The notes below the pieces were generated by a model that had not been told where the DNA came from, made no database searches, and was given only the letters and a program-made list of their open reading frames with translations. This document shows, piece after piece, positions 23,214 to 35,599 of a stretch of 64,000 nucleotides of DNA. This DNA comes from Tetracentron sinense. Taxonomy: Eukaryota > Streptophyta > Magnoliopsida > Trochodendrales > Trochodendraceae. Every line of letters begins with the position of its first letter. The stretch's first letter is position 1. The position numbers were made by a program, and so were the translations under genes. Location of the stretch: NCBI GenBank assembly GCA_015143295.1, contig CM026554.1, forward strand, positions 30,207,531 through 30,271,530. The letters are read 5' to 3'.

Positions 23214-25037
23214 ATGAATCTTCAAAGAGAGGGAGGATCCATCTCTTGTCCCCCATTATTTGATGGGAATAATTATGCCTATTGGAAAGCTCGAATGAAA
23301 ACGTTTCTAAAATCATTAGATAAGAGAGTATGGATCTCATTGAACAAGATTAGACTCATCCAACAAAGACCATAGATGACCAGACCATTCCTAAACCTTC
23401 TTTTGAATGGAGTAATATAGATCTTGAAAGTTGTAGATGGAACAGTAAGAGTCTAAATGCAATCTTCACTGCTGTCACACTCGAAGAATTTTGGCATATT
23501 TCTAAATGTGACACTTCGAAAGAGGCATGCGACATTCTTCAAATTACCCATGAAGGGACTACAACTATCAAGATCTTCAAACTTCAAATGCTTACCTTGA
23601 AGTTTGAAAAGTTGATGATAGATGATAATGAAACTTTTGACAGTTTTATGCTAATCTGAGTGACATTGTCAATTCTAGTTTCAATCTAGGGGAAAAAATT
23701 CTTGAGTTAAAAAATGTTAGAAAAATTTTGAGATCTATACCTGAGAGATTTTGATCAAAGGTTACCGCCATCGAAGAGAGCAAAAATATTGATGCTCTTA
23801 AAATTGAAGAGTTGGTTGGTTCTCTCCAAACCTATGAGTTAAATTTGAACCCATCTAAGAAATCAAAATCTATTGCCTTGAAATCTGTTAAAGAATCCAT
23901 AGATGGTTTAGATAATGACTTTGGGGAAGATGAAGAAGAGTTGGCTTTATTTACAAAGAAATTCAAAAAATTTCTAAAATTTAATAAGAGATTTAATTTG
24001 AATCCCAAGGTGTTCAATTCTATGAATGCCAAGGCTACGGCCATATTGCCGCTGAGCGCTCTAATAAAAAAAGATTCAAAGGCAAGGCAAGGGATGATAG
24101 TGAATCTGAATCTGAGGAATTAAATAGTTTTTCTTCTGAGAAGACTAGGGGTTATATGACCTTCACTGCATCTTTATCTGGGATTAAAGAATCTTCTTCA
24201 AATGTTGTGAGTGACCAACACCATAGTGATGGTGAGGATGAGAAGAGTCAAAATGACTTAGAGTCTGAGGGAGACCTTGAAGTAGCCTATGATGAGTTAT
24301 TTCAGGAATGCCTAAAGCTAAAAAATGTTCAGTTTTCCATGACCAAAAAGGTCAAATCTATTGAAATGGAAGAGATGCCTTAGACCAAGTAGTTTCAGGG
24401 TTGAAAGCTCTTGTATCACAGCTAGAGGAAGAGAAGGCTTCCCTGTTTGTCAAGACTCAACTTCTTGAATTTGATTACATGTTTATCTTGATGAAAGACA
24501 AGTCTTGAAATCAAGTTGGTTGATCTTGAGAGTTCAGAGGTGTGGAGATGAGAAGGGAACTCTATCCACCTTGAACACTAAGCTTAAAGCTAAAAGGCAC
24601 CCTCCTGAAAACAGGAAGGACCCTTCAACTCAGAAATTCATTCCTACATGTCGTAAATGTAGAGTGAATGGTCATATTAAGCCTCAATGTCCTAAACTTC
24701 GAAGAATGTCCAATCATGTTTTAAGGAACCAACATAATTTTAATGAGAATCTTCAAAGGATAGTTGAGGTTCTAGTGGAGAAGTCTAGAAGTTTGTGTGA
24801 AGATGTGATAAAAATTGCTCACAACTCTAGATAGTGGCATAGTCATAGCACTCCTTATGCTAGATATAAAGGAGATAACGGGGAGAACCATAATGTCCGT
24901 CATAATTCTAGGACTCAATCCTAAAAAAGGAGAAACAGGATGAAGAGGCAAAAGGTCATACCTACCTCAACTGAAATGGTTAGAGACCAAAGGGTCAATC
25001 AAACTGCTAAAACCGTTTAGGTGAGAAAGGAAGACTG
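23214..25037 (+). pseudogene. Copia B gag (SIRE-like), frameshifted
   Basis: Opens at the ATG at 23214 with REGGSISCPPLFDGNNYAY, then a WKARMK block typical of SIRE-type gag. A one-base shift near 23345 and further breaks (TAG near 23372; TGA at 23658-23660 and near 23752) interrupt it. Later recognisable parts are an open stretch at 23812-24123, an acidic low-complexity stretch (24156-24383) and a zinc knuckle CRKCRVNGHIKPQC near 24651. Homology to D gag stops at GTGAGAAAGGA near 25030, just before where D protease begins. Confidence 0.85.
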
Positions 25038-26791
25038 AAGGGCTTCACTTAGCCCTTGCCTGTCATAGCCTAGGGTGTGCTAGTATTGTTATATCTTGTC
25101 CTAGTGCTATGCTTCTTGTATATACCAGTAGATTTTATTTTTTTCAGCTGCTATTTTTTTTGGTTTGTTTTTCTGTTTTCTTTATTTTAAAAAATCCAAA
25201 AACATTGAAAAACTATAAAATCAAAAAATATTTTTGTCATGTTGCCCTTATTTGACTTGCATGATCTGTATTCCTTGTGTGATCTTTATTTCTATACTTG
25301 TCTAGGGTTGAACATGAGTTTGTTGCTGATCGAGGATATATCACCTTCATAGTCTCTTGGTTAGGCTGAAAATTAGACCAGTTTTACCTTGAACAGTTAG
25401 AGACTTATTCATGTATGTATGCTTCAAAAATTTTACTTGCACTCCGACTGATTCTGTTGAGAGATCTATTTTCTAATCTGTAGGTGTTTGACTTATCCCA
25501 AAAGTGTGACCTTGGATGACCAATCTAGTATGACCATATTGTTAGTCATCCTTATTTTGTGTATCCTCCATGAGCAAAAATTGTTGCAATGAAATGACCT
25601 ACGTATTGGGCTAGTGTGAAAATCACTATTGGATACAAACAGTATGAAATGGTTACCTAGGCAGACAGTAAGTATTTATCTGGGTCAATAGAGTGAAAGC
25701 CCATGCTACCAATAGCCAGGACTACCTACCTAGATAGTGTGAAAGCCATCATTGCATGAAAAGATATGTTCAGATAAAGAACATCAAAAGAAATCTTACA
25801 ATATTTAGAGGTATTTGACCAAAAGTAAAAGAAAAATATTGAGTCAAATTAAATGGATAAAGGAGCACCAAAATGTAAAAAATCAGCATATCTGAATCTA
25901 ACTGGATTTGACTTCTAATATTTATGTCTTTGGGAGTCCCCTTAGTGGTTAAGGTCATATCCATGGAAAGGGAAAGAAACATTGATCTAGTATCTTGTCA
26001 GACCTCCACTATACACACATTGCTTCACTTTTGAACTGTTCACTAAATGTGACTAAGTGAATTGGCTATGCTTTAGCAGTCCATAAGATTTAATTAGATG
26101 TGTATCATCAGTCGGACTAACTAATCATGTTCTTCATTGGATTTGTAATTTTAAATTACTGCTCTTGGAATGCTTTTGATGCATGTGTGTGTGGCACATG
26201 ACATTTTAAAAAAAATTATTATTATGTGTTTCCTTATTGGTTGGCATGGGCCTTTCTAGCATAGGTGCCCTATTTTTGGTGGTGTCCTTGATCTTAGGGG
26301 AGAAGATCAAGTTGAGTTGTTGAGGGGGAGTTTGTGTTTTATATTTCTATTTTGTTCCCCGCTCTTTAGTCCCCGCATTGTCTGCATTACCTTGGTTTTA
26401 TTGTGGTTGCCTTGATATTACATATGTGTTGAATTGGTATATTCTTTGTGATATTGGCTTCATGATTACCTTTGGCAATTGTGTCAAAAATGGGGAGAAT
26501 GTTAGGTACTATTTTCCTAGTTCAGTACATTCCTTGCAATACCTGTGTTTATGAATTTTCATATTCCATACATGCTTTACTGGGTATTTTGTTTATGAGC
26601 ATGTGCAGGTGCAGGGCTGCAGCAAACAGATTTTACTTGACAAGAGCTTCAGTGTATTCATTTAAGATGATTTGTCAATTGGTGTCATGTAATAGTGTCG
26701 GAGTCATGTAATGCCCTAATTCACCATTTTGATGTGTTTGGGTGAGTTTGTGTCAAGTCATGTACTTCAATTTGGTTTTGCCACGGAATTG
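25038..26791 (+). other. Copia B non-coding tail (joined after loss of pol)
   Basis: Matches parts of the D region downstream of pol: a GTATATTAGTAG-like stretch near 25115, CCAAAAACATTGAAAAA near 25195, the GTATCTATCTGGGTCA-like passage near 25668 and the PPT context. The junction near 25038 therefore skips about 3 kb of pol, and the envelope-position ORF of D has no counterpart here. No ORF in this stretch is supported. Confidence 0.75.
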
Positions 26792-26805
26792 CCAAAGGGG
26801 GAGAT
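26792..26805 (+). other. Copia B polypurine tract
   Basis: CCAAAGGGGGAGAT directly before the 3' LTR; identical to the tract of Copia D at 51168-51181. It primes plus-strand DNA synthesis in the replication cycle. Confidence 0.88.
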
Positions 26806-28311
26806 TGTAAAGTCCATGTTTTAGTGTTGGCTTACTTCAGTGTCAAAACAAGTGAATCTAAGTGATTAGATGTGTATCTTGTGTCATTGCCTTCATGCAT
26901 CCACGACAAGTGAAAGTTGAAGACCGAAGAAGATTGGTTGAAGACTCGGTTGATCATATCATTCGTTTCACTCATAGGATGGTAAGTGACCTAGATACCA
27001 GGTTACTTTAGGTGGGAATTGACTTAGAATAATTATAATATGATACCTTAGGTGGAAATTGACTTAGACTAATCATATGGACCCTAGGTGATTATATATG
27101 TAGCCCAAAACAAGTTAAAAGTTCTGAAATATTCTTAAAAAACCAAGATTGCTTGTAGGTGGCATATCTCCCAAACCGTAGCTTGGATTTTGCTCCATAA
27201 TATATCAAATCAACCATGTCGAAAAGATTTACAATTTTCGTGAATGATGTAAGAGCTAAACATGGGTTTTTAAAAATAGGTTTTCTCCTCAAGGTCGACC
27301 CTGAGCACTTTGGGTCGACCCTGGGTCTCAAATATTTATTATGGGAAAAATGGGCAGAGAATGGAAAAACCCAAGGTCGACCCTGGAAGACACTTGGGTC
27401 AACTGAACTTCACTATTTGGGTTGACCCAAGTGACTCCCAGGGTCGACCCTGATATGGGAGTTCATTCCTTTTTCGTTTTTCATGCTATTTTGAGTTTTG
27501 GCAACTTCTATACTTGGGTTTTGGGTTCTCTATTTATTGTGAACCCTTCTAGTTCGTGGAGATCAAATTTGGGAGAGTATAAAGAGTATTTTTAACTATC
27601 TCTAGAGTTTATAAAAGCTCTAATTTTTATTGTATCTCCTCCCCTTTGTTAATTCTTCTTCCATCCTAGATTTTGCAAGTCAATGCTCCATTCTTGCTTG
27701 CTTGGACTTTCTCATTGATGGAGTCCATCTAGGATTTGATTTTAATCAAACCATCAACCCGTTCTGGAGAGAAAAAATTGACCGGAGTATTCCGGAGCCT
27801 TTGCAAAGGAAATCGATCCGAGAAGGATTGTGGATGTGTGATTTGGTTGATGGAATCTGAAGCCGTCATTGACGGAGATCAATCGGAAGATCATGGTAGT
27901 TTTCGAGACACTAAGAGAAGTACGAGTGGCTGCGGTTGATCACGGGACTTGTGAGTACGTGATGACTTTTCGAGGCGTGTAGGACTAAGAACTGAAGGAT
28001 CATAGTGTCGAGTCCGAAGGAGTCACGTTCGAGTCTTATAAGTTCTTGTTGACTCTGTCTTAGTGATATCTCTTGGCTGGACTAGGTCCCGTGTTTTTTC
28101 CCGGAAGGGTTTCCACGTAAAAAAATCAATGTGTTATGGTTTGTTTGTTTCTCTCTATTTCTGCACTTTAAGTTCATCATCCCTTAAGTTAATAAATTGT
28201 TACAATATCAAAAAGGGTTGATAGACTTGTAGGGAGACCTAACCATCCCCTTGAATTTGTGAGTTCTCAACTTAAACCTTAGATTTGAGGTTCACCGGAT
28301 TGATTTTTTCA
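26806..28311 (+). mobile_element. Copia B 3' LTR
   Basis: TGTAAAGTCC...GATTGATTTTTTCA, followed by the second ATACG. Contains the same GGTCGACC motif cluster (27290-27460) as the 5' LTR. Confidence 0.93.
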
Positions 28312-28332
28312 ATACGTATTATAGTTCTTTCA

Positions 28333-28342
28333 TGGTATCAGA
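28333..28342 (+). other. Copia A primer-binding site
   Basis: TGGTATCAGA directly follows the LTR end CTTTCA at 28332. It matches the 3' end complement of plant initiator tRNA-Met over 10 bases and then diverges. Confidence 0.8.
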
Positions 28343-28902
28343 CTAAAAAACTGGTTAACACCATTGTTTTCGATCCAATCTTTCGCTTCCGTATTTTTCA
28401 CTTTTATAACTGATGGCTACTGCTTCCCCTACCACTCATTTTGTTCTTCCCAACATCTCACATCTCATATCAGTGAAGCTTGACAAATCAAATTATCTTC
28501 TCTAGATATCTCAGTTTCTCCCTGTTCTTTGCAGTCATGATCTTATTGGGATTGTTGATGGGTCTGAAACCTGTCCTCCCAAACATCTCACTAATTCTAG
28601 TAACAGGGAAAGCACAGAGGTTAATCTGGCTTATCTGCTCTAGAACAAGAAGGATCAATACCTCCTTAGTTGGCTCAATGCAACACTATCTGAAAGTGTT
28701 CTCTCAACAGTGTATGGTATGAACACTGCACGACAGGTATGGACTTCTTTGGCAAAACGTTTTGCATCTCAATCTCGTTCAAGAACAAATCAACCGAAAT
28801 GACAATTGCAGAATTCTAAACAAGGAAATCGTACTTGTTTGGAATACCTTTATCATGCCAAATTGTTGGTTGATAATCTTTCGGCTATTGGAAAGCCGGT
28901 TG

Positions 28903-29137
28903 TATAAGTGATAATGGACAAAAATCAAATTTGGAAAGATTGCCACCTCCAACGGCATGATTTTCTGCTGCTGTCTCCAACGTGATTAATGCAATACAGC
29001 TCTCTAGTAACTATTGTACAACTTTTTAATTCCTAAAATCTTGTCTTTCCGTTACATTGTACAGCTATACTTGTATCTATTTATACTGATCTCAAATACA
29101 AGGAAATGTGTGATATTTCCAAAATATATCCTGTTTA
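28903..29137 (+). mobile_element. Copia F 5' LTR
   Basis: 235 bases, TATAAGTGATAATGG to ATATATCCTGTTTA. A TATTTATACTG stretch near 29075 could be the TATA region. Confidence 0.95.
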
Positions 29138-29149
29138 TGGTATCAGAGC
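29138..29149 (+). other. Copia F primer-binding site
   Basis: TGGTATCAGAGC, a perfect initiator tRNA-Met type site directly after the LTR. Confidence 0.93.
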
Positions 29150-29182
29150 TTCCAAAGCTCCAACGAGCAGATCCTCTTTGCT

Positions 29183-32100
29183 ATGGCCACCAACAACACC
29201 TCCGTCTCTTCTAATCCTCAAAGCTCTACGCCTCTCATTGCTGTAAACGCTGCTGCTCAGCTTCCTCATAAACTGACACCTACCAACTTTCCTGTTTGGC
29301 GGAGTCAGTTCGAATCCTTACTCATTGGTTACGACCTTATGGGGTATCTTGATGGTACCCTCTCCTGTCCTTCTCTCAGTGGTGCCTCCACCGCTGACCA
29401 GGCCGCTGTTAAGGCTGCATATTCACATTGGATTCGCCAGGACAAGATCCTGCTCAACGCCATCCTTGCTGGTGTTTCTAAGGGTGTTGTCTCTCATATT
29501 GCTACTGCTGAGACGTCCATGGAAGCATGGAAGACCCTCACCCGACTCTATGGTAGTCGTTCCCGCACTCGAGTTATGCAACTCAAGGAGGACCTTACTC
29601 TTCTTCAACGAGGGTCTCAGTCCATCACAGAATATCTTCACTTTGTGAAGAACATAGCAGATGAGTTAGCACTCATTGACGCACCTGTGAAAAACGACGA
29701 TCTTACACTATACATTCTCAATGGTCTTGGCTTAGAGTACCGCGAGATTGTTGCCCCAATTCGTACTCGTGCAACTTCTCTCACCTTTGAAGAACTCCAT
29801 GACCTGCTCCTTGGCCATGAGCGCTACTTAAAGCGTCTAGAACATGCTTCCAATCCTCCTGTTATTACAGCTAATATCTCTCAACGCAGGTACACTAATC
29901 GTTCCTCTCAAAAGAATGACAAGAAGCCAGCCTACTCTCGGTTTGGCAATTCTGGTGGCTCTTTTCAGTCCAAGCCCACCGACAACTCCTCTGCTGATTC
30001 TGCTCAAAGAGGCCACCAACCATGAAAAAGTTGTCATTTTTGTGGCTTCAATGGCCACACTGTGACCGAATGTCGCAAGCTTCGTCGTGTGTTGGCACAA
30101 GCAAACTGCACTATCATGCCTCAGCCTGCCACCAACCGTTGGATGCTTGACTCTGGGGCATCTCATAATATCAAATTTGAACTCCAAAACATGTCTATGC
30201 ATTCTGAATATGAAGGACCTGACGAGGTTGTCATTGGAGACGACACAGGTTTGAATGTCACACACGTTGGTTCCACCAATCTCTCCACTCCTTCCAAAAC
30301 CTTTGCTCTTACAGATCTTCTTTGTGTTCCTTCCATTCATCGCAATCTTATCTCTATTCATAAATTTACCTCCTCTAACAATTGCTCTGTAGAATTTAAT
30401 CCCTTCTCTTTCTCTGTGAAGGATCTGAGCACGGGGGTGCATCTACTTCAAGGCAAATGTGAGGATGGCATCTACTACATGCCTCAATCCGCTCAAGTCT
30501 TGCGCAAACCACCAGTGGCATTTGTTGGTGTCCGCACCTCTCTTGATGGCTGGCATTCACGGCTGGGTCACCCCTCCACCAAAGTTGTCACTCAAGTAGT
30601 TCGCTCATTTGACTTGCCTCTAGAAAAATCTTCTGTTACAAAGAAAAGCCTTTGTGTTTCTTGTCAATGTAATAAAAGTCACAAGCAACCTTTCTCAATC
30701 TCATCTATGACTAGTTCTCAGCCATTTGAATTAATTTATTCGGATGTGTGGGGTCCATCTTCAATTAAATCAATCAATGGTTACCGTTTTTATGTTATTT
30801 TCATTGATCATTTCACAAAGTTCACTTGGTTCTACCCTCTCAAGCAAAAATCTGACGTTGAGAGTGTTTTCATTAATCTTCACAATTACATCACAAATCA
30901 GTTCACCACCACCATCAAACACCTCTATACTGATAACGGTGGCGAGTACCTCAAACTCCGTCCCTTCCTCGCTAAACACGGCATCACCAGCCTTACAACC
31001 CCTCCTCACACGCCCCAACACAATGGTGTCTCTGAACGTCGCCATCGTCATCTAGTCGAAACTGGCCTTACTCTTCTCCATCACTCTAAACTTCCCTTGT
31101 CCTACTGGTCTTTCGCTTTTGAGACAGCATGTTATCTAATTAACCACATGCCCACTCCTCTCTTACATGGCAAAACTCCCTTTGAATCCCTCACTCTTCG
31201 CCCACCAAATTATCTCAAGCTCCGCACATTTGGTTGTCTTTGCTATCCATGGCTCAAACCATATAACAACAGCAAACTCGATCCCAAATCCACTCCTTGT
31301 GTCTTTCTCGGCTACTCTCTCACTCAAAGTGCTTACAAGTGCCTTGATATCAAGACCCACCGCCTCTACCTTTCTCGCCATGTCGTGTTCGACGAACACA
31401 CCTTTCCTATCTCCTCCAACACTATTGATCGTCAGCTTTCTCTTGTTCCTGACAACAACCAACAACCACATGTTGCTGTGGAATTTTTTGGTTCTCTCCC
31501 ACAAGTCCCACCAGTGAATCAGGTGCCTCCATCTCTCACATTGCCTGAAGTACTTCCCTCCCTTGCACCATCAGATCCAATTCCATCATCATCAAGTATA
31601 CTCTCTCTTCCCACTTCACAACCTATACCATCCTTTTCCTCTGATAACACTAATCTCTCCTCTTCACTTGCTACACCCGCATCCTCTCCCTCTCTTAGGA
31701 TGACCACTAGATCCATGAATAACATTTACAAGCCTAAACACATGTACCTTGTCACCAAACACCCCATTCCCGACACTCTTAAACCAACTTGTGTCAGTCA
31801 AGCACTAAAACACCCTCAATGGCGCCACGCCATGTCACAAGAGTTCACAGCCTTGGTTAAGCATGGTACATGGGACTTAGTCCCTCCTCAATCTTCTCAA
31901 AATCTAATTGGGTGTAAGTGGGTCTTCCGGATCAAGAGGAAGCCCGACGGCAGCATCGACCGATACAAAGCCCGCCTTGTTGCCAAAGGCTTCCATCAAC
32001 GGCCTGGCCTTGACTACACAGAAACTTTTAGTCCAGTCGTTAAGCCTACCACTATTCGGACAATCCTCTCCATTGCTCTTATGCATCGCTGGCCCATTCG

Positions 32101-33382
32101 CCAGCTTGACGTCAACAACGCCTTCCTACATGGCACCCTCGAGGAAGATGTCTTCATGGCGCAACCCCGTGGATTTGTTGACACAAATTTTCCTAATTAT
32201 GTTTGCAAGTTGAAGAAATCCATCTATGGCTTAAAACAAGCCCCTCGTGCGTGGTACAATGAGCTCAAAGGTGTTCTTCTTGATTGGAACTTCACTCAGT
32301 CCAAATCAGACTCTTCGTTATTCATTTATCATGCAGATGGTCACACTATGTACTTCCTGGTCTACGTTGATGATCTCCTTATTACTGGCAGCAGCACCTC
32401 CCTTGTTCATGAGATCATTTACAAGCTCAGCAAACGTTTCTCTCTTAAGGATTTGGGCCTTGTCCATTTTTTCCTTGGCATTGAAATTATCCCCACATCT
32501 ACTGGAATGTTTCTCAGCCAGCATCAGTACATCCGTGGCCTCCTTGATCGGGTCAAGATGGATGGCGCCAAAGATGTCCAAACCCCTCAGAGCACAAGTA
32601 TCACTCTCAAGCTCCAAGATGGCTCCTCTCTTACTGATGCTACTGACTACAGACAGGTCATTGGTGCACTTCAATATCTATCCTTCACTCGACCAGACAT
32701 CGCCTTCTCAGTCAACAAATTAGCCCAATTCATGCACCAACCTAATGCTACTCACTGGACTGCAGCTAAACGCATCCTCCGCTATCTCAAACACACAATT
32801 CACCATGGGCTTTATCTCACTCGCACTAGTGCGTCAACACTACAAGCTTACTCCGACGCCGATTGGGCAGGAAACTTTGATGACCGGTCAAGCACCACAG
32901 CTTATCTTATTTTTCTTGGTGACAATTTAATCTCTTGGAGCACTCGCAAGCAACGGGCCATTGCTCGTTCGTCAACCGAGGCTGAGTATCGAGCACTTGC
33001 AGCCACCACGTCAGAAATTGCTTGGCTCACATCCTTACTGTCCGAGCTTCATTTACCCCTGTCCAAACCTCCACTCATATTATGTGACAATACCGGGGCT
33101 ACCCAACTCAGTCTAAACCCAGTAATGCACTCTAGGATGAAGCACATTGCCATTGATCTTCATTTCGTCAGAGATTATGTCAACAAAGGCCTGCTTGATG
33201 TTCGTCATGTTTCAACTCATGATCAATTTGCCGATCTTCTCACAAAAGCACTTCCCAAAGCTCGTTTTCATTCACTCAGGTCCAAGATTGGCGTCCTCGA
33301 TGGCACGTCCATCTTGCGGGGGTGTATAAGTGATAATGGACAAAAATCAAATTTGGAAAGATTGCCACCTCCAACGGCATGA
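29183..33382 (+). pseudogene. Copia F gag-pol polyprotein, one in-frame TGA
   Basis: Single frame from the ATG at 29183 to the stop at 33380-33382 inside the 3' LTR, about 1400 codons, interrupted only by TGA at 30023-30025. Gag: PTNFPVWRSQFESLL at about residue 37, then the helical gag region. The zinc knuckle CHFCGFNGHTVTEC starts three codons after the TGA. Protease LDSGASH is near 30147. Integrase has its HHCC residues near 30550-30670 and D, D, E in SDVWG (30739), TDNGGE (30928) and SERRH (31033). RT has ARLVAKGF, LDVNNAFLHG and YVDD (32364). RNase H has SDADWAG (32851), STEAEYR (32974) and CDNTGAT (33081). All catalytic residues are present. The protein copies element RNA and integrates the DNA. 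I call it a pseudogene because of the stop; without it the element looks competent. Confidence 0.93.
33314..33324 (+). other. Copia F polypurine-like tract
   Basis: TTGCGGGGGTG directly before the 3' LTR start TATAAG; the analogous tract of Copia A is GAGGGGGTG. Both end in TG that is not part of the TSD-defined LTR. Confidence 0.75.
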
Positions 33383-33559
33383 TTTTCTGCTGTTGTCTCC
33401 AACGTGATTAATGCAATACAGCTCTCTAGTAACTGTTGTACAGCTTTTTAATTCCTAAAATCTTGTCTTTCCGTTACATTGTACAGCTATACTTGTATCT
33501 ATTTATACTGATCTCAAATACAAGGAAATGTGTGATATTTCCAAAATATATCCTGTTTA
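33325..33559 (+). mobile_element. Copia F 3' LTR
   Basis: 235 bases, same ends as the 5' LTR. Differences seen are GCTGCTG versus GCTGTTG, AACTATT versus AACTGTT and ACAACTT versus ACAGCTT. Followed by GGTTG. Confidence 0.95.
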
Positions 33560-34048
33560 GGTTGATGATGATGATTTGATCTCTTATATCACTAGTGGTT
33601 TGAATCCAGCATTTAACCCTTTCACTACATAGGTTTCCCTAGCATCTCGTGATAATCCCATTTCTTTTGATGACTTTCAAGCAGAGTTGTTTAGTTATGA
33701 ATTGCTGCTTGAAAATCAGCACTCTAACCTTGTTTCTGAGACAGGAAGTTCAGCCTTGTATACTTCCAAGTCAGGCTCTAATAGAGGCAAGTTCAAAATG
33801 CCTTCATCCACTACTCCTAATCCTCGGGCTTTAATCATTGTCATGACGTTTCAGCAAATTCTCAACAAAAACAGTCACTGGCTTCCCCAAATGGCAACAT
33901 CTCTTAGCCATCCAAAGGCCAACCCACATGTCAAATATGTGGTAAATCTGGTCAAAATGCCCTTGACTGTTATCACCGGATGGACTTTGCTTATCAGGGG
34001 CGTCATCCACCTCAACAACTTCCTGCCATGGTTGCTCAGACCAATCCT

Positions 34049-35559
34049 TGTCCTACCACACAAAAGTGGTATACTGATAGTGGAGCTACTAACCACATCA
34101 CAGCTGATCTTGGTATCTTTCTCTTCGGACAGAATATCATGGACAAGAAAATGTAGCAGTTGGCAATGGAACATGTTTGCAAATCGCTAATACGGGTTCT
34201 AATACCCTAAGTACTCCCTCCTCCCATCTCCAACTTAACAACATTCTCTACTATCCTACAGCTTCTGCCAATTTACTTTCAGTTCATCAATTTGTCTCTG
34301 ATAATAATTGTCATTTTATATTTACACCTCATTCTTTTATTGTGAAGGACAACAATACGGGGAAGATGCTTTTACAAGGGCCGAGTGAGAATGGTCGTTA
34401 TCCCATCCGTCTTCAGCATAGTGCTCTTAATAAATCAAGTCAACTCATGGCTTTTCTAGGGGAACGTGTTTCTTCTCCTATTTGGCATCTTCGCTTAGGC
34501 CATCCATCACTTCAGATTCTACAACACTTAACCAATACGCAAGCAATTACTTTCACAAGATCTACTAAACATGTTGGTTTTTGTGAGTCTTGTCAAATGG
34601 GTAAGAGCAAACGCTTACCTTTTGCTTTATCTTCTAGTGTTTCATCTTTTCCTTTGCAAATGATACATTTTGATGTATGGATGTCGCCTATTCCCTCTAT
34701 TAGTGGTTGTCGGTACTATGTCATTTTTATAGATGACTTTTCTCAATACTCTTGGCTCTATCCATTACATCTCAAATCTGATGTATTTGAGTGCTTTTTT
34801 AAATTCAAGTTGTTGATTGAAAACTTATTGTCATACAAAATCAAATACTTTCAATCCGACGGGGGAGGTGAATATTCTAGTAATCGGTTTAAACATTTTC
34901 TTGAATCCCATGGAATTATGCATCGACTTTCTTGCCCACATACACCCCAACAAAATGGGGTTGCCGAACGGAAACATCGGCATGTGGTTGAAACGGGATT
35001 GACGTTGCTTGCACACTCCCACCTTCCACAAAAATATTGGGTACAAGCATTTAATACCTCCATATTTTTAATCAATAGACTTCCCACCCTAGTTCTCAAA
35101 AACATCTCACCACATGAGAAATTATTTCAAATGACCCCTGATTACTCCATCTTACGTGTTTTTGGGTGTGCATGTTATCCATTTTTACGTCCCTATAATC
35201 AACATAAGATGGAATTTCGCACTAAAATATCTTCTTGGGTTATAGTCTTAATCATCGTGGTTATAGATGTCTTGACATGTTTACTAGCCATGTTTTTCTT
35301 TCTCGCCATGTCTTCTTTGATGAATCATCCTTTCCGTTCTAGGATTTACATTCTCACTCTAAGCAACCTTGTGAAAAGTCTTCACCAATTCATATTGACC
35401 CCCCTACTTTTATGCAACCACCACATCTTGCTCCATTACTGCCTCCATCACCTGAGACTAACCATATTCCTCAAAGTCCACCTCTCCACTCACACCCAAA
35501 TTCAACTCCTACTTCTCCAGTTTAGGCCCAACAACTGGACCCCACTAACCATATTTTAG
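34049..35559 (+). pseudogene. Copia A protease and integrase remnant
   Basis: The retropepsin site TDSGAT is near 34071. The integrase zinc domain has its HHCC residues in WHLRLGHP (near 34483) and CESCQMGK (near 34585). The catalytic core shows aspartates in HFDVW (near 34667) and QSDGGGE (near 34853) and a glutamate in AERKHR (near 34966), the expected D,D-35-E arrangement. From 34177 to about 35230 the frame is open, a long intact integrase stretch for such an old copy. After about 35220 a frameshift spoils the chain, and what follows (35230-35559) is no longer integrase. Confidence 0.87.
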
Positions 35560-35599
35560 TCCCCACTTTTGAACCTGACCCATCTCACTAGATTTTAGT

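Larger units (their letters stand above)
21685..28311 (+). mobile_element. Copia B: gag-only SIRE-like element nested in Copia A (TSD ATACG)
   Basis: Exact 5-bp duplications ATACG lie at 21680-21684 and 28312-28316. LTRs are TGTAAAGTCC...TTTTTTCA at 21685-23152 (1468 bp) and 26806-28311 (1506 bp). The internal region holds a PBS, a decayed gag and a 3' non-coding tail, but no protease, integrase, RT or RNase H. It is related to Copia D: same LTR start, same gag start, same polypurine tract. It could only have moved with proteins supplied by a relative, or it lost pol after insertion. Confidence 0.92.
28903..33559 (+). mobile_element. Copia F: nearly intact Ty1/copia element nested in Copia A gag (TSD GGTTG)
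   Basis: 4657 bases with TSD GGTTG at 28898-28902 and 33560-33564. The two 235-base LTRs differ at three positions by my reading, so it is the youngest datable insertion here. Ends are TATAAGTG...CTGTTTA, i.e. TA...TA. It contains a PBS, one gag-pol frame with a single internal stop, and a short G-rich tract before the 3' LTR. The protein layout (protease, integrase, RT, RNase H) is the Ty1/copia order; short LTRs and overall similarity suggest the Ale/Retrofit group, by recognition only. Confidence 0.96.
28413..34048 (+). pseudogene. Copia A gag, split by Copia F
   Basis: Starts at the ATG at 28413. The first part (28413-28897) gives a Copia gag with a KLDKSNYLL-like start, interrupted by TAG near 28504 and by frameshifts. 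It resumes after the F element at 33565 (DDDDLISYI...). A zinc knuckle near 33931-33972 keeps its three cysteines, but the central histidine reads as glutamine (CAA). Gag forms the virus-like particle that packages element RNA; this copy cannot be functional. Confidence 0.85.

Noticed and set aside
29138..29149. tRNA gene fragments (TGGTATCAGAGC)
   Set aside because: These are primer-binding sites placed directly after LTRs at 17866, 23155, 28333, 29138, 37956 and 41871; no cloverleaf sequence around them.
29837..30442. 201-codon minus-strand open frame inside Copia F
   Set aside because: It is antisense to the gag-pol frame, which carries all the known motifs; it is a coding shadow.
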